Assembly (NCBI GenBank): GCA_029882535.1
Contig: JAOUKM010000010.1
Coordinates: forward strand, 1-46,792
Source of the DNA: Candidatus Bathyarchaeota archaeon
Lineage (GTDB): Archaea > Thermoproteota > Bathyarchaeia > Bathyarchaeales > SOJC01
Reading direction: 5' to 3'
Length of the DNA: 46,792 bases
Below are positions 8,767-17,153 of this stretch, one piece after another. The notes under the pieces are model-generated. The model was given only the letters and a program-made list of their open reading frames with translations, was not told the origin of the DNA and searched no databases. A program made the translations under genes and the position numbers. Numbering within the stretch: the stretch's first letter is position 1; every line of letters starts with the position of its first letter.

Positions 8767-9069
8767 CTATGATTTGTTCATACTAACCAGATTTTGAGAA
8801 TTTGGAATAGGTCTGTCAAGTAGATACAAGGCTCTTAAAAGAAGTCGCGTCTTTTCACTTTCTCTGTTCAACTGGATAATCTTCAGTCGCCCATAGTGTT
8901 TGACCATGACTACGTTTTCTTCCACAAGGATTCTGAGGTTGCGGTTTATCTGGTTGTATGTGCTGTTTGTTTTCCTGACGAGTTCCATCACGTGGATCGT
9001 TTCAATTTTCGCTAGAGTCTCCAGCATTTTCTGCCTGCATGAAGATGCCAGTATCTGTCTGAGACGCAA
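8767..9069 (-). CDS. Winged-helix (ArsR-like) transcriptional regulator
   Basis: The 100-residue product (TTG start) consists almost only of a winged HTH. Helices run from RQILASSCRQKMLETL through a recognition helix in RKTNSTYNQINRNLRILVEE. A two-strand wing (VMVKHYGRLKIIQL) and a C-terminal helix that could dimerise follow. This arrangement is typical of small archaeal ArsR-like repressors. No metal-binding cysteine pair is seen. It is divergent from the legumain-like protease gene at 9378, so control of that gene or of itself is possible but inferred. Confidence 0.65.
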   Translation of the reverse strand: MRLRQILASSCRQKMLETLAKIETIHVMELVRKTNSTYNQINRNLRILVEENVVMVKHYGRLKIIQLNRESEKTRLLLRALYLLDRPIPNSQNLVSMNKS

Positions 9070-9377
9070 GGTAATCCAGCCCTACCCAATACTTATGTGT
9101 TTTTGACTTAAAAGGAAAGCGAAACCAGTGACAATGGAGATAGGGAGAGCAACGTGAAAGTGTTCCTTTGCAGAACTAATCATTCTTTAACCTACCACCT
9201 TTTACATCCTCAATTAGATACAAATCTGCAACCTATAGAAAATAGGACGACTTTCACTCATCTCTCAATTTCCGAAACCATTCGTCTTCTTTAAGTAAGA
9301 ATAACAGCAATCAGCTTTTGCGAGCGCCGAGTGAGGGGCGCAATGAAAAAGTACCCAAGATGAATGGAGGAAAAAAT

Positions 9378-10745
9378 TTGAAAATGACAAAATCGCTTGC
9401 TAGAGGTTGTGAAATTACGTTAGTATGCCTTGTGATTTTTGCTCTCGCCTCGTCGAATATCGCTTCGATTTCCGCAGCAATATACACACCAAACAGTATT
9501 CAGACATGGGCCGTGATTGTTTGTGGAGGATCTTCAGGAGGTTCTCAGCAGGAAGATTTCGAAAATGAGATCGCAGAAGCTTATAATACTTTGCTGAGTC
9601 GGGCCTATGATGCTGATCATATCTACTATTTGGATATTACTTTTCCGAGAGACGTTACCGGAGATGGTATTAACGATGTTGATGCCGTATCGAATAAAGC
9701 TAATGTGCAAAATGCCATCACAAGTTGGTTGAAAACTCGCTCGGACAGTAATGACGTGTGCTTCTTGTATCTCGTCAACCACGGCGACGTAGACGCCTTT
9801 ACTATTCCAGGTGGACCCATATATGCCTATGAAATGGCCGGTTGGCTATTTCACGTGACCTATGGTGAACTCATATTCACGCTGGAGGCTTGCCACTCTG
9901 GAAGTTTCATAGATGAACTTAGCGAAACCAATAGGATAATAGTGTCCTCATGTGAGGCAAATGAACTCGCCTGGCCTGATCCAAACACTGACTGGCCTGC
10001 ATTTTCTCACACGTTTTTCCAAAGGCTAGCAGCTATGGATTCCATTGGCGACGCCTTTAACGTAGCGTACCAACATGTTATACAAGTAAGACCAACTCAG
10101 CATCCGACATTAGATGATAACGGTGATGAAGTAGGACATCGTGGACCATTACCAAATGGTGGTGACGGCAATCTAGCACTAAACATGTGTTGGATGCCCG
10201 GTGACTTAGACGATGACGAAATAATAGATATAACCGATATTGCGGCAGTAGCATACGCTTACGGAACGAATTGGACACGAGCCGACATTAATCATGACGG
10301 CATTGTAGAAATGAGGGACGTTGTGATAGTAGCACGCGCTTATGGAACAAGTTGTGATCCGAAATGGGACCAACGAGCTGACCTAAATGACGATTGGATA
10401 ATAGACATTATGGATGTTTCAATAGTAGCACGCGCTTATGGATCAACACCTGGGGATCCAAACTGGGACCCACGAGCCGACATTAATCAGGATGGCGTTG
10501 TAGACATGATAGATATTACGATAGTAAGTAGCGTTTATGGATCAATTTGCGACCCGAGCTGGGATCCACGAGCCGACCTGAACGATGACTGGACAGTAGA
10601 CGATGTAGATCTAGATATAGTATCGCAGGCTTATGGGTCAATTTGCGACCCGAGATGGGATGCACGTGCTGATCTTAATTGCGACTGGGTCATAGATGAC
10701 AATGACATAGACATAGCAAGCACAAACTATGGATATTTTCCATAA
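9378..10745 (+). CDS. Secreted legumain-like (C13) cysteine protease with six dockerin-type calcium loops
   Basis: TTG 9378 is chosen because GGAGG lies 7 nt upstream; ATG 9384 and TTG 9318 are alternatives. A signal peptide covers about residues 1-35. The caspase/legumain-like domain follows (about 40-280): YLVNHGD gives the catalytic His (H135) and LEACHSGSF the catalytic Cys (C172). The C-terminal 180 residues hold six DxNxDxxxD loops (GDLDDDEIID, ADINHDGIVE, ADLNDDWIID, ADINQDGVVD, ADLNDDWTVD, ADLNCDWVID). These equal three type I dockerin modules joined by CDPxWDxRADLN linkers. Dockerins bind cohesins and calcium; no cohesin gene is in this window. Asn-specific cleavage, as in legumain, is inference. 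A T-rich stretch after the stop (from 10808) could end the transcript. Confidence 0.8.
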   Translation: MKMTKSLARGCEITLVCLVIFALASSNIASISAAIYTPNSIQTWAVIVCGGSSGGSQQEDFENEIAEAYNTLLSRAYDADHIYYLDITFPRDVTGDGINDVDAVSNKANVQNAITSWLKTRSDSNDVCFLYLVNHGDVDAFTIPGGPIYAYEMAGWLFHVTYGELIFTLEACHSGSFIDELSETNRIIVSSCEANELAWPDPNTDWPAFSHTFFQRLAAMDSIGDAFNVAYQHVIQVRPTQHPTLDDNGDEVGHRGPLPNGGDGNLALNMCWMPGDLDDDEIIDITDIAAVAYAYGTNWTRADINHDGIVEMRDVVIVARAYGTSCDPKWDQRADLNDDWIIDIMDVSIVARAYGSTPGDPNWDPRADINQDGVVDMIDITIVSSVYGSICDPSWDPRADLNDDWTVDDVDLDIVSQAYGSICDPRWDARADLNCDWVIDDNDIDIASTNYGYFP

Positions 10746-10971
10746 CAATCGCACCAGCCTCTAACCAATACAGAATGAAACATTGACAAGCCAACCAAAA
10801 GCAATTTCCCCTTTTTTTCTCTGCCCTTTACTTTCTTCGAAAGATTATTTCTTCAGCGAACTGGCTCGCCAAGTTTTCTCGACTATCGCCGCGAAAACAT
10901 CTTCCTCTTTTCAGTTGTGGTGCGCGCATTGAATTTTGTTATGAGTCCGAATAGCAGCGCGCGCATAAATA

Positions 10972-11643
10972 CTATGGATAATCAACGCGGTATATTTTGC
11001 CTTTGCCATTGTCGAAGAGTTTGGTGAAGTGTTGCGGGTGTAGCGTATCATCAAATAGAAGACGTAACAATGTCGCTTGGGAACCAAGCATTGTAGGGTG
11101 ATATTCATCGCCTTGTAGAGTTAGGTACTCTGTTGCATTATAGCCGGCGATTTCAGCAATCCAACAGAACTTCTGTAAGTCGTCTGGTGTAAAAACCAAC
11201 GCGTACGATACGTCGTAATTTCTCATAATGGGCAAAGACTGTTCTTCTGGCAACATGAATACCCTCGCCAAGTCATGAATCTTTTCTGAAGAGCCCCATG
11301 TTCCGAAAAGTTGTGCTCCCAAGTTATGCCACGGATTTCGACTTGACCCAACAGTGTACCATATATCTCTTGACGGATAAGCTTCGATTACTTCTCTATG
11401 GCTCCATTCTCTAACCGCACGGCCGTAATCCCACCAGCAAAGTATTACTGAATTAGGAGGCGTGAGTTGTTCAAGCTGAGCGAAAGCCTCTGGCATCCCT
11501 TCTTGCTGGGAGAAGTACTTGAGAACAGCATCTTCTCTCTCTACAAAGCGGATTCTCAGAGCAACTGATATCAAAGCAACAACTAGAACAATAATGGCAA
11601 GTATAATAGCAAACCACTTACTACGCCAGAATTTTGTTTTCAT
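10972..11643 (-). CDS. Single-TM protein with stand-alone WWDYG (STT3/AglB C-terminal type) domain
   Basis: The 223-residue product has one N-terminal TM helix (about 10-30) and an outward soluble domain. Residues 70-74 are WWDYG, in LCWWDYGRAVREW, the hallmark of the catalytic subunit of oligosaccharyltransferase. The segments that follow (a GSS/LGAQLFG region, and DVSYALVF near 150) also fit the globular C-terminal domain of AglB/STT3. The 11-13 TM domain that binds the lipid-linked glycan is absent, and no DK/MI-type helix is obvious. It cannot be a complete transferase. It is the third gene of an operon, 34 bp after the ABC ATPase. A peptide-binding or sequon-recognition helper role is inference. 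Confidence 0.65.
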   Translation of the reverse strand: MKTKFWRSKWFAIILAIIVLVVALISVALRIRFVEREDAVLKYFSQQEGMPEAFAQLEQLTPPNSVILCWWDYGRAVREWSHREVIEAYPSRDIWYTVGSSRNPWHNLGAQLFGTWGSSEKIHDLARVFMLPEEQSLPIMRNYDVSYALVFTPDDLQKFCWIAEIAGYNATEYLTLQGDEYHPTMLGSQATLLRLLFDDTLHPQHFTKLFDNGKGKIYRVDYP

Positions 11644-11677
11644 AAGTATAATTCTCCTATTGAGGATAGGCTAAAGG

Positions 11678-12574
11678 TTAGGTGACGACTCCCATGCGAT
11701 GGAGCTCTTCGTCTAGACTGGTTTTCGTTTGCTTCAGATTCTGTCTTCTCTCTACATATTCGTCACCGCTTATCTTGTTGGCTTTGAAGTCTTCGTCAAG
11801 TTTTACTAGTTGTGCATCAATGTCTGTTATCCTTGCTCTGAGTTGATCTACATATGAGACTGCCGCTTCTTCTTTCACGATTTGTGCTGGGGTGAGTGCA
11901 GCTTTGATTATTCCGTCTTCTATTTTCAGTATGCGGTCTGCTGCCCGTGCCATGTTAGGGTCATGGGTCACCATTATGATAGTTTTGCCAAGTTCCTCGT
12001 TCACCTTCACCAAATAGTCCACGACAATCTTAGCATTGACCGTATCCAACTCGCCTGTTGGCTCGTCTGCCAATAACACTGGAGCGTCATTCGCCAATGC
12101 CGCAGACATAGCTACACGCTGTTGCTCACCCCCACTTATCTCGTCTGGCTTGTGGTTGGCGCGTTCTGTTAGACCCACTATTTCCAATAGTTGCTTAACT
12201 CTCTCATGACGAGATCCACGAGAGGCTCCCATTGCTATCATGGGTAGTTCGATGTTTTCGGCGGCGGTTAGTGTTGGAATAAGATTTAAAGTTTGGAAAA
12301 TGTGACCTACATGTTTCCTTCGAAAATCTACCAATTGTGAAGGCTGCAAAGCGGTCACCGTTACATCACCTACTTGCACGTAGCCAGCGGTTGCTTTGTC
12401 AAGCCCTCCTACTATGTTGAGTAGTGTAGTTTTGCCACTTCCACTCGGCCCGATAACAGAGATCATTTCTCCCTCTTTTACGTCCATATTTAAGCCTCTA
12501 AGGGCTTGAACTTCAACATTTCCCAAACGGTATACCCGGATCAAATCTTTCACTAGCACTTTCATGCCTTTCAA
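11678..12574 (-). CDS. ABC transporter ATP-binding protein, MacB/LolD type, with coiled-coil tail
   Basis: The 298-residue protein has Walker A GPSGSGKTT (about residues 42-50), a Q-loop, signature SGGEQQRVA and Walker B VLLADEPTGELD, with the H-loop in VTHDPNMARAADR. The first 230 residues are a standard MacB/LolD-type ATPase. The last 65 are a charged coiled coil (YVDQLRARITDIDAQL onward), which is unusual and may contact the permease or itself. Its ATG overlaps the permease stop by 4 bp, showing translational coupling. It would power a mechanotransmission exporter, not import. Confidence 0.88.
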   Translation of the reverse strand: MKGMKVLVKDLIRVYRLGNVEVQALRGLNMDVKEGEMISVIGPSGSGKTTLLNIVGGLDKATAGYVQVGDVTVTALQPSQLVDFRRKHVGHIFQTLNLIPTLTAAENIELPMIAMGASRGSRHERVKQLLEIVGLTERANHKPDEISGGEQQRVAMSAALANDAPVLLADEPTGELDTVNAKIVVDYLVKVNEELGKTIIMVTHDPNMARAADRILKIEDGIIKAALTPAQIVKEEAAVSYVDQLRARITDIDAQLVKLDEDFKANKISGDEYVERRQNLKQTKTSLDEELHRMGVVT

Positions 12575-15387
12575 GCTCTCACAATCCTATCCAGTTTTGA
12601 AACATATCTTTTTGTGATGGCAATTACTGGGAATATCGAGGAGGCAAAAACCAGAATCAACGATGCTGACAGAGTTAGTATGGCGTCTGGTGGAAATACC
12701 ATGCGATGAGCTACCAGTGTGACATATTGAGTTGTGTTAAGGGCAACTATTCTGCCATGGACTATGATTAGGCCGACCACGACTCCCAAAGTGACTGAGA
12801 AAACTACAATGGACAGGTTTTCTGCAAGAAGCATTGTTATCAACTGCTTGAAAGAGAGACCGCGAACGTTCATTATAGTTAATTCTTTCTTACGCTCTTG
12901 CAAACTTACCAGCGCTACCAGAGCTGTGGCTACTGAAGCCGCTACTACTGCAAAGATAACACCGATTCGCTGAACGTTTGCGGTGCCACTCAACAATAAA
13001 TTGCCCTCTCGCTGCCCAAGTTGTTCCGCAACAGAGTAAACATAACTAATATCACTTGAGTTGAGATTTCGAATCTGAGAAGCTACACTTGTTCCATTCG
13101 CATTTGTTTCAAGTTTGACTAGAATTCTTCCCGACGCAGAGACAGAGCCATCCAATGAGTGATACAAGTTTGTGGGGACATAAGACCAAAATGAGGAACC
13201 TAGGTAAAAATCGCTAGGTCTGAAAACAGGTTGAGACCCTCCACTGATTTCAGAACCGAAAAATCCCACCACTCTTAGCTTCATCGTTGTGTAGCCCATT
13301 TTGAGAGTAATATAGTCATCTATCTCGAGATCCAAGTTGCTTGCTGTTGCCCGTTCTAGAATGATTGTGCTGTTGTCGGTAGTCATTTGTTGAAATGCTG
13401 TTGTGACATCGTTTCCTGTAAACCATTCATTTTCGTAGTATGCTGTAGAAAGCCATTCTTGAGGCTCTATTGCAACTAGTTTCAGACTTTGAAAACTAGT
13501 TTCTCCATAAAAGGAATATTCTAAGGTTGTAGACGCTATTCTTGGTAAATCTGCTATGTCTCCCATGACGCCCGTGGCGTTAGCTAGACTGTTTAGCGAG
13601 ACGCTTATATCTGCACCTACATTTGCTTTGACTTGGCGAATTATATAGTCCTCTTCACTGGCGAGGGCGCCAACCGTTTGAAAGCCGTAGCCAATTATCA
13701 TGGCGATTAAGAAGGCAACTGAAGCGGTTCTTGCTGGGTTTCTTCGCACGTTTTTTGTTGCCAACATTCCCAAGTCTCCAAGAAATTTTGCTGCTCTTGT
13801 TACTAGTTCTTGAAATCCTAAAGATCCGCGGACGAAGATTTTTGTGAATCCCCAGAAGAAAAGCAACGGTCCGATGGGTGTTAGTATGCTATCGATGATT
13901 ATCCATGCTGCTAATAGGATTGTGAGGAATATGTTTGTCGTTGGCGGAGGGCGTCCCATAAAGTATTGCATCAAGTCTGGTATGCCCATGAGAAACATGC
14001 TTATCTTGTAGCTGCCTAGGAAGAGAGCTGCCCAAGGCCATTTTTGCTTGTAGGGTTTCGTCTCCTCTACATACATATACTCTTTCAAAGCATCTACGGT
14101 AGGCAGCTTTGCAGCTCTTCTTGAGGGTCTAAAGGTCGAAAGAAGGGTTATGCCAGTGCTAAAAATAATGGCCAAAATTATGACCTCTGGTGTTAATATT
14201 GGAGATGTTCCGCCAAACTCACTTCCTATTGCGGTAACGAAGTAGGGGCTGAGTAAGAAGCTTAGGCCGACGCCGATGAGACCTCCTACAATCCCAACTA
14301 GTAATGATTCTGACAAAAATAAGCGGAAAAGTTGTCCAGAAGAGAAACCTTTGGCTGATAGTAGGCCTATCTCTCGTCGTCTCAAGTTGAAAGACACATC
14401 GGAGACGGTTGATCCGACATACCATGCCACAAAAAACACAGGAAGAGCCACAACTAAGAAAGCGATCCTCATCCTTACAGAATTAAACTGGGCACTCATC
14501 AAAACATTTCGCAGGTTACTGTAGGCAGTTATGCCAAATTCTGCCACTTCGTTGTTTATCTGCAGAATAATGCGATTGATAGTTTCTTGTGAAGCCCCAA
14601 TATCCCATGGATTTATCACTGCTTCTCGGTCGATGAACACTAGAATATCAGTGCCGAAGGGGCTATATGATGGATGAATTGCATAGATATCGTCTAGAAG
14701 TTTGGCAAATGTTTTTTCCCAGCTTACGATGAGAAGATTGCCATAATAAATCACCTTAGCATCTTCCTGTATCGAGGGTGTGTAGACTATCGAGCCGTCA
14801 CTGCTCCAATATTGCCCGGAAACAAGATCATACGCTGTCTCGTCCAAGTCTACAAAGCCTGCGACTTTGAGCTGCAAGCTTATATTCTTCTCAGTATATG
14901 GGTAAGTCCGAAAAGTATAGTTGAATATTAACGTGTCGTTTATCTTCAGTTTATCTACATCTTGAGACCCAATCCACACATAAGTTTCATTTTCCTGAAG
15001 TGGGCTAGCACCAGATGTGACGTTCAAACCACTATAAACTCGTGAATCTTCAAATATTCCCACTATCTTGGAGAAGGTATAGTTTTCTTCAACCACCTCT
15101 TCAAACAACTCAACTCTGGAAATAATCTCTGTATCAACTACACCGCCAACTAAGGTAACATTTTCAGCAGCATTCGTCCAGTTAGCCGAGGCTAGTGGTA
15201 AGCCATATCGCCCACATGTAATGTCCACTAGAACTCGACTCAGCTGCTGGTTCAGAGCGGCTTTAGCAGTTGTATCCGCACCAATGTTTATGCCCGCAAA
15301 AAAAGTAGATGCTAGAACAACGCCTAAAAGCAACGCAGCAAACAGTCCTAAAGAACGCGTAACTCTTTTCAAGGCGTAGGAAAACAC
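12571..15387 (-). CDS. FtsX/MacB-type ABC transporter permease, duplicated core
   Basis: The 938-residue protein starts at GTG. It has a TM helix near residues 12-32, then an extracytoplasmic domain of about 270 residues. The first FtsX core has three TM helices (about 305-430) with the typical RRREIGLLSAKGFS motif. One or two middle TM segments lie at about 455-520. After RNPARTASVAFLIAM a second extracytoplasmic domain (about 590-800) precedes a second FtsX core (about 805-930, with ERKKELTIMNVRGLS). This is the duplicated layout of large MacB-like exporters and lipoprotein movers. The partner ATPase overlaps its end. Cargo is unknown; a secreted peptide or lipid-linked product would fit the operon. 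Confidence 0.85.
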   Translation of the reverse strand: MFSYALKRVTRSLGLFAALLLGVVLASTFFAGINIGADTTAKAALNQQLSRVLVDITCGRYGLPLASANWTNAAENVTLVGGVVDTEIISRVELFEEVVEENYTFSKIVGIFEDSRVYSGLNVTSGASPLQENETYVWIGSQDVDKLKINDTLIFNYTFRTYPYTEKNISLQLKVAGFVDLDETAYDLVSGQYWSSDGSIVYTPSIQEDAKVIYYGNLLIVSWEKTFAKLLDDIYAIHPSYSPFGTDILVFIDREAVINPWDIGASQETINRIILQINNEVAEFGITAYSNLRNVLMSAQFNSVRMRIAFLVVALPVFFVAWYVGSTVSDVSFNLRRREIGLLSAKGFSSGQLFRLFLSESLLVGIVGGLIGVGLSFLLSPYFVTAIGSEFGGTSPILTPEVIILAIIFSTGITLLSTFRPSRRAAKLPTVDALKEYMYVEETKPYKQKWPWAALFLGSYKISMFLMGIPDLMQYFMGRPPPTTNIFLTILLAAWIIIDSILTPIGPLLFFWGFTKIFVRGSLGFQELVTRAAKFLGDLGMLATKNVRRNPARTASVAFLIAMIIGYGFQTVGALASEEDYIIRQVKANVGADISVSLNSLANATGVMGDIADLPRIASTTLEYSFYGETSFQSLKLVAIEPQEWLSTAYYENEWFTGNDVTTAFQQMTTDNSTIILERATASNLDLEIDDYITLKMGYTTMKLRVVGFFGSEISGGSQPVFRPSDFYLGSSFWSYVPTNLYHSLDGSVSASGRILVKLETNANGTSVASQIRNLNSSDISYVYSVAEQLGQREGNLLLSGTANVQRIGVIFAVVAASVATALVALVSLQERKKELTIMNVRGLSFKQLITMLLAENLSIVVFSVTLGVVVGLIIVHGRIVALNTTQYVTLVAHRMVFPPDAILTLSASLILVFASSIFPVIAITKRYVSKLDRIVRA

Positions 15388-15560
15388 TGGTTGACACCAG
15401 ACAATTCAACATTCAACTGAGGCTTCTTTTAAAGCTATACTTTAGAACAGAATCTTAAAACGCGAAAAAATAACCTTTTTGGTACACTCTTTTACTAGTA
15501 CATTCATTTGCGAATATAATAAAAGTTTGAAAACGTAATATTTCAAGTGAAGGTTTCACA
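15388..15560. promoter_or_regulatory. Divergent promoter region of the ABC operon and the membrane winged-helix gene
   Basis: A rightward TATA-like element (AATATAATAAAAG, about 15513-15525) lies near 40 bp before the TTG start at 15561. A leftward A/T run (CTTTTAAAGC, about 15427-15436) precedes the permease GTG by about 45 bp. A GTAC pair spaced by 16 bp (15482-15500 area) could be part of an operator. The arrangement is typical of a regulator controlling a divergent exporter operon. Confidence 0.4.
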
Positions 15561-16223
15561 TTGAAGCTAAACCGAGCTTTGTTCGTATTTCTCTTAGCTA
15601 CGGTTATAGTTTCTTCTTTCTCAGCGATAGTCTATGCACATAGAAACAAGCCCTTTTCAGTTACTTTTGGAATAGACCAACACAATTTATTAGTAATCTC
15701 CATCCCCTTCGTTCTGACAGTAGAACATAACGACAGACTGCCCCCTCTCAACCAATCAACGCGAACGTATATCTGCAGTTTTATCAAGAACAATCCTGGG
15801 ATTCATTTTAGAGGTATATGCAACAGCCTAAACATCTCCATTGGAGTAGCACAGTATCATCTAGGCCTCCTTACAAAGGCAGGATTGCTTTCAATATTCC
15901 GAGACGGACGATACAAAAGATATTTCAAATCAAACAGGTTCACGAAGAGAGAGATGACTATAATTTCTCTTCTTAGACACCAAACTGCAAAAGGAATCCT
16001 CTCAATTCTATTGGAAAGAAAATATGTATCGCACAACGAATTGGCTTCTGAACTCTCTATATCTTCTCAAGCTTTGACATGGCAGATAAGCCGTTTGGAG
16101 AGAGCTGGGATTATTCAACGAGCAAAAGACAAAATGAAAACGGCTTACTTCCTAAATGAAGCCAAAGCCTTAGCAATGAGACGATGTATCAATTTCCTTG
16201 ATGCGCGAGCATACAAAAAATAA
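15561..16223 (+). CDS. Membrane-anchored regulator with two winged-helix domains
   Basis: The 220-residue product (TTG start) opens with a signal-anchor helix (about 5-25). A short outward or linker region follows (about 26-65). The first winged helix (about 70-125) contains IKNNPGIHFRGICNSLNIS, and GVAQYHLGLLTKAGLL is its recognition helix. The second (about 130-205) has SHNELASELSISSQALTWQ. Archaeal regulators with an N-terminal TM and C-terminal paired MarR/ArsR-like domains are common next to exporters. This one is divergent from the ABC/WWDYG operon, and control of that operon is a reasonable inference. How the N-terminus lies across the membrane is not certain. Confidence 0.75.
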   Translation: MKLNRALFVFLLATVIVSSFSAIVYAHRNKPFSVTFGIDQHNLLVISIPFVLTVEHNDRLPPLNQSTRTYICSFIKNNPGIHFRGICNSLNISIGVAQYHLGLLTKAGLLSIFRDGRYKRYFKSNRFTKREMTIISLLRHQTAKGILSILLERKYVSHNELASELSISSQALTWQISRLERAGIIQRAKDKMKTAYFLNEAKALAMRRCINFLDARAYKK

Positions 16224-16367
16224 GGAGCAGAGGATTTCCCAAATCTGCTTAAAAGTGGATATATCACTCGCAAATCTCCATTTTTTCCATATCCAATGAG
16301 ATACGCCTGAAAATGTTTTATACGTAGCTTTGCCATCAAGTATCTCGCCTTAAGAAGGGCATTGGAA

Positions 16368-16490
16368 ATGAAAGTGTTGACTAATAACGTTAGATATGCG
16401 ATTAGTGTTCCTAATTTTGGCGACTATTCTCACCCTATCACGCTAGCTGAGTTGGCAAGTGATGCTGAAGAAGCTGGGTGTAGGAGTTAA
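16368..16490 (+). pseudogene. N-terminal fragment of an LLM-class flavin-dependent oxidoreductase
   Basis: ATG 16368 opens a 40-codon frame ending in TAA at 16488. Its product contains VRYAISVPNFGDY and LAELASDAEEAGC. This is the first beta strand and helix of bacterial-luciferase-like, F420/FMN-dependent oxidoreductases, usually 300 or more residues long. Nothing recognisable of the family follows, so the gene is cut after its first 40 codons. The break lies close to an integrase remnant, consistent with insertion or deletion at this site. Confidence 0.6.
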
Positions 16491-16525
16491 AAAAAATATT
16501 TCTAGGAAAAATGGGTTTTTAACTT

Positions 16526-16932
16526 CTAAGCTGAAGTTGCCGAATGACTTGTTGAGCCTTTGCCTTGCTCTTCTGGAATCCTTTCATTCTCAATAGTTGG
16601 CGTAGCTCCTCGGTTGGATATCCTAATCCGGCGTTTCAGTTCAACCTCGTTGTGGACAAGCCACGATTTGACACCCTTTATTATCCTGCGATGTATCCCG
16701 GTGACTTAATTTCTGATTCCATCCTCGTTATGTGGTCTTGGATGAGATCCTCGAGTTTCTTTCGGTGCACTCTTCCCAAATCGATAAGTGCTTTAGGTGT
16801 CAGGGCATTTTGCTCACAAAAAAGACTTAATCTTCGGAGGTGAACCTCTGCGGTGATAGGACTCCCGCGTGCGACGTTCGTATACCAACGCTTCACATCA
16901 GAATCTCTGAGAAGCCTCGCTTTCTTGCTCAT
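16526..16932 (-). pseudogene. Frameshifted N-terminal part of an archaeal tyrosine integrase
   Basis: The first frame (16932 to 16681) gives 83 residues with DVKRWYTNVARGSPITA and LRRLSLFCEQNAL, the SAM-like core-binding domain of archaeal tyrosine recombinases. It stops at tandem TAA codons. Shifting frame near 16683 continues the same protein: IIKGVKSWLVHNEVELKRRI, then ISNRGATPT, to a TAG at 16526. A second disturbance follows ERIP. The catalytic R-H-R-Y domain is absent. The fragment reads in the same direction as tRNA-Arg(CCG) and begins 62 bp past its 3' end, as expected for an element integrated in that tRNA. Confidence 0.7.
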
Positions 16933-16993
16933 CCTAGCCCTCTATAGATCCTGCAGTGTCGTGGAGTACAAGGGATTCGCTATAAAAGTGTGG

Positions 16994-17108
16994 CGGGCCC
17001 GTGGGGATTTGAACCCCAGATCTCCGGCTTTCACCCATTTCATAGACCGGAGGCTTGCACACCGTAGTTAGTGGTTCGGTGCCTTAATCCTGACTGGGCT
17101 ACGGGCCC
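16994..17108 (-). tRNA. tRNA-Arg (anticodon CCG) with two introns
   Basis: The gene spans 115 nt. Removing 22 nt (17055-17076) and 17 nt (17030-17046) leaves a perfect 76-nt cloverleaf. Acceptor is GGGCCCG/CGGGCCC, anticodon stem CCGGC/GCCGG, loop CUCCGGA (anticodon CCG), T arm UGGGG-UUCAAAU-CCCCA and discriminator G; CCA is encoded (16991-16993). Intron 1 is at position 29/30, inside the anticodon stem. It has a good bulge-helix-bulge core: 4-bp helix GCAC/GUGC, bulges CG^A and AA^G, inner helix ACC/GGU. Intron 2 is at the canonical 37/38, with a weaker helix. The 3' half equals that of tRNA-Arg(GCG) at 1200. Confidence 0.85.
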
Positions 17109-17153
17109 TCACTGCAAAAATCGTATTTTTGAGGATAAAGCTGTTATGTTGTT

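Noticed and set aside
9378-10745. A cellulosome-type gene cluster around the dockerin protein
   Set aside because: No cohesin, carbohydrate-binding module or glycoside hydrolase gene was seen in the window.
1200-17108. The two tRNA-Arg genes as left and right attachment sites of a 16-kb element
   Set aside because: The identical halves are in opposite orientation, whereas attachment repeats must be direct, and the genes between them include normal housekeeping genes such as argS.
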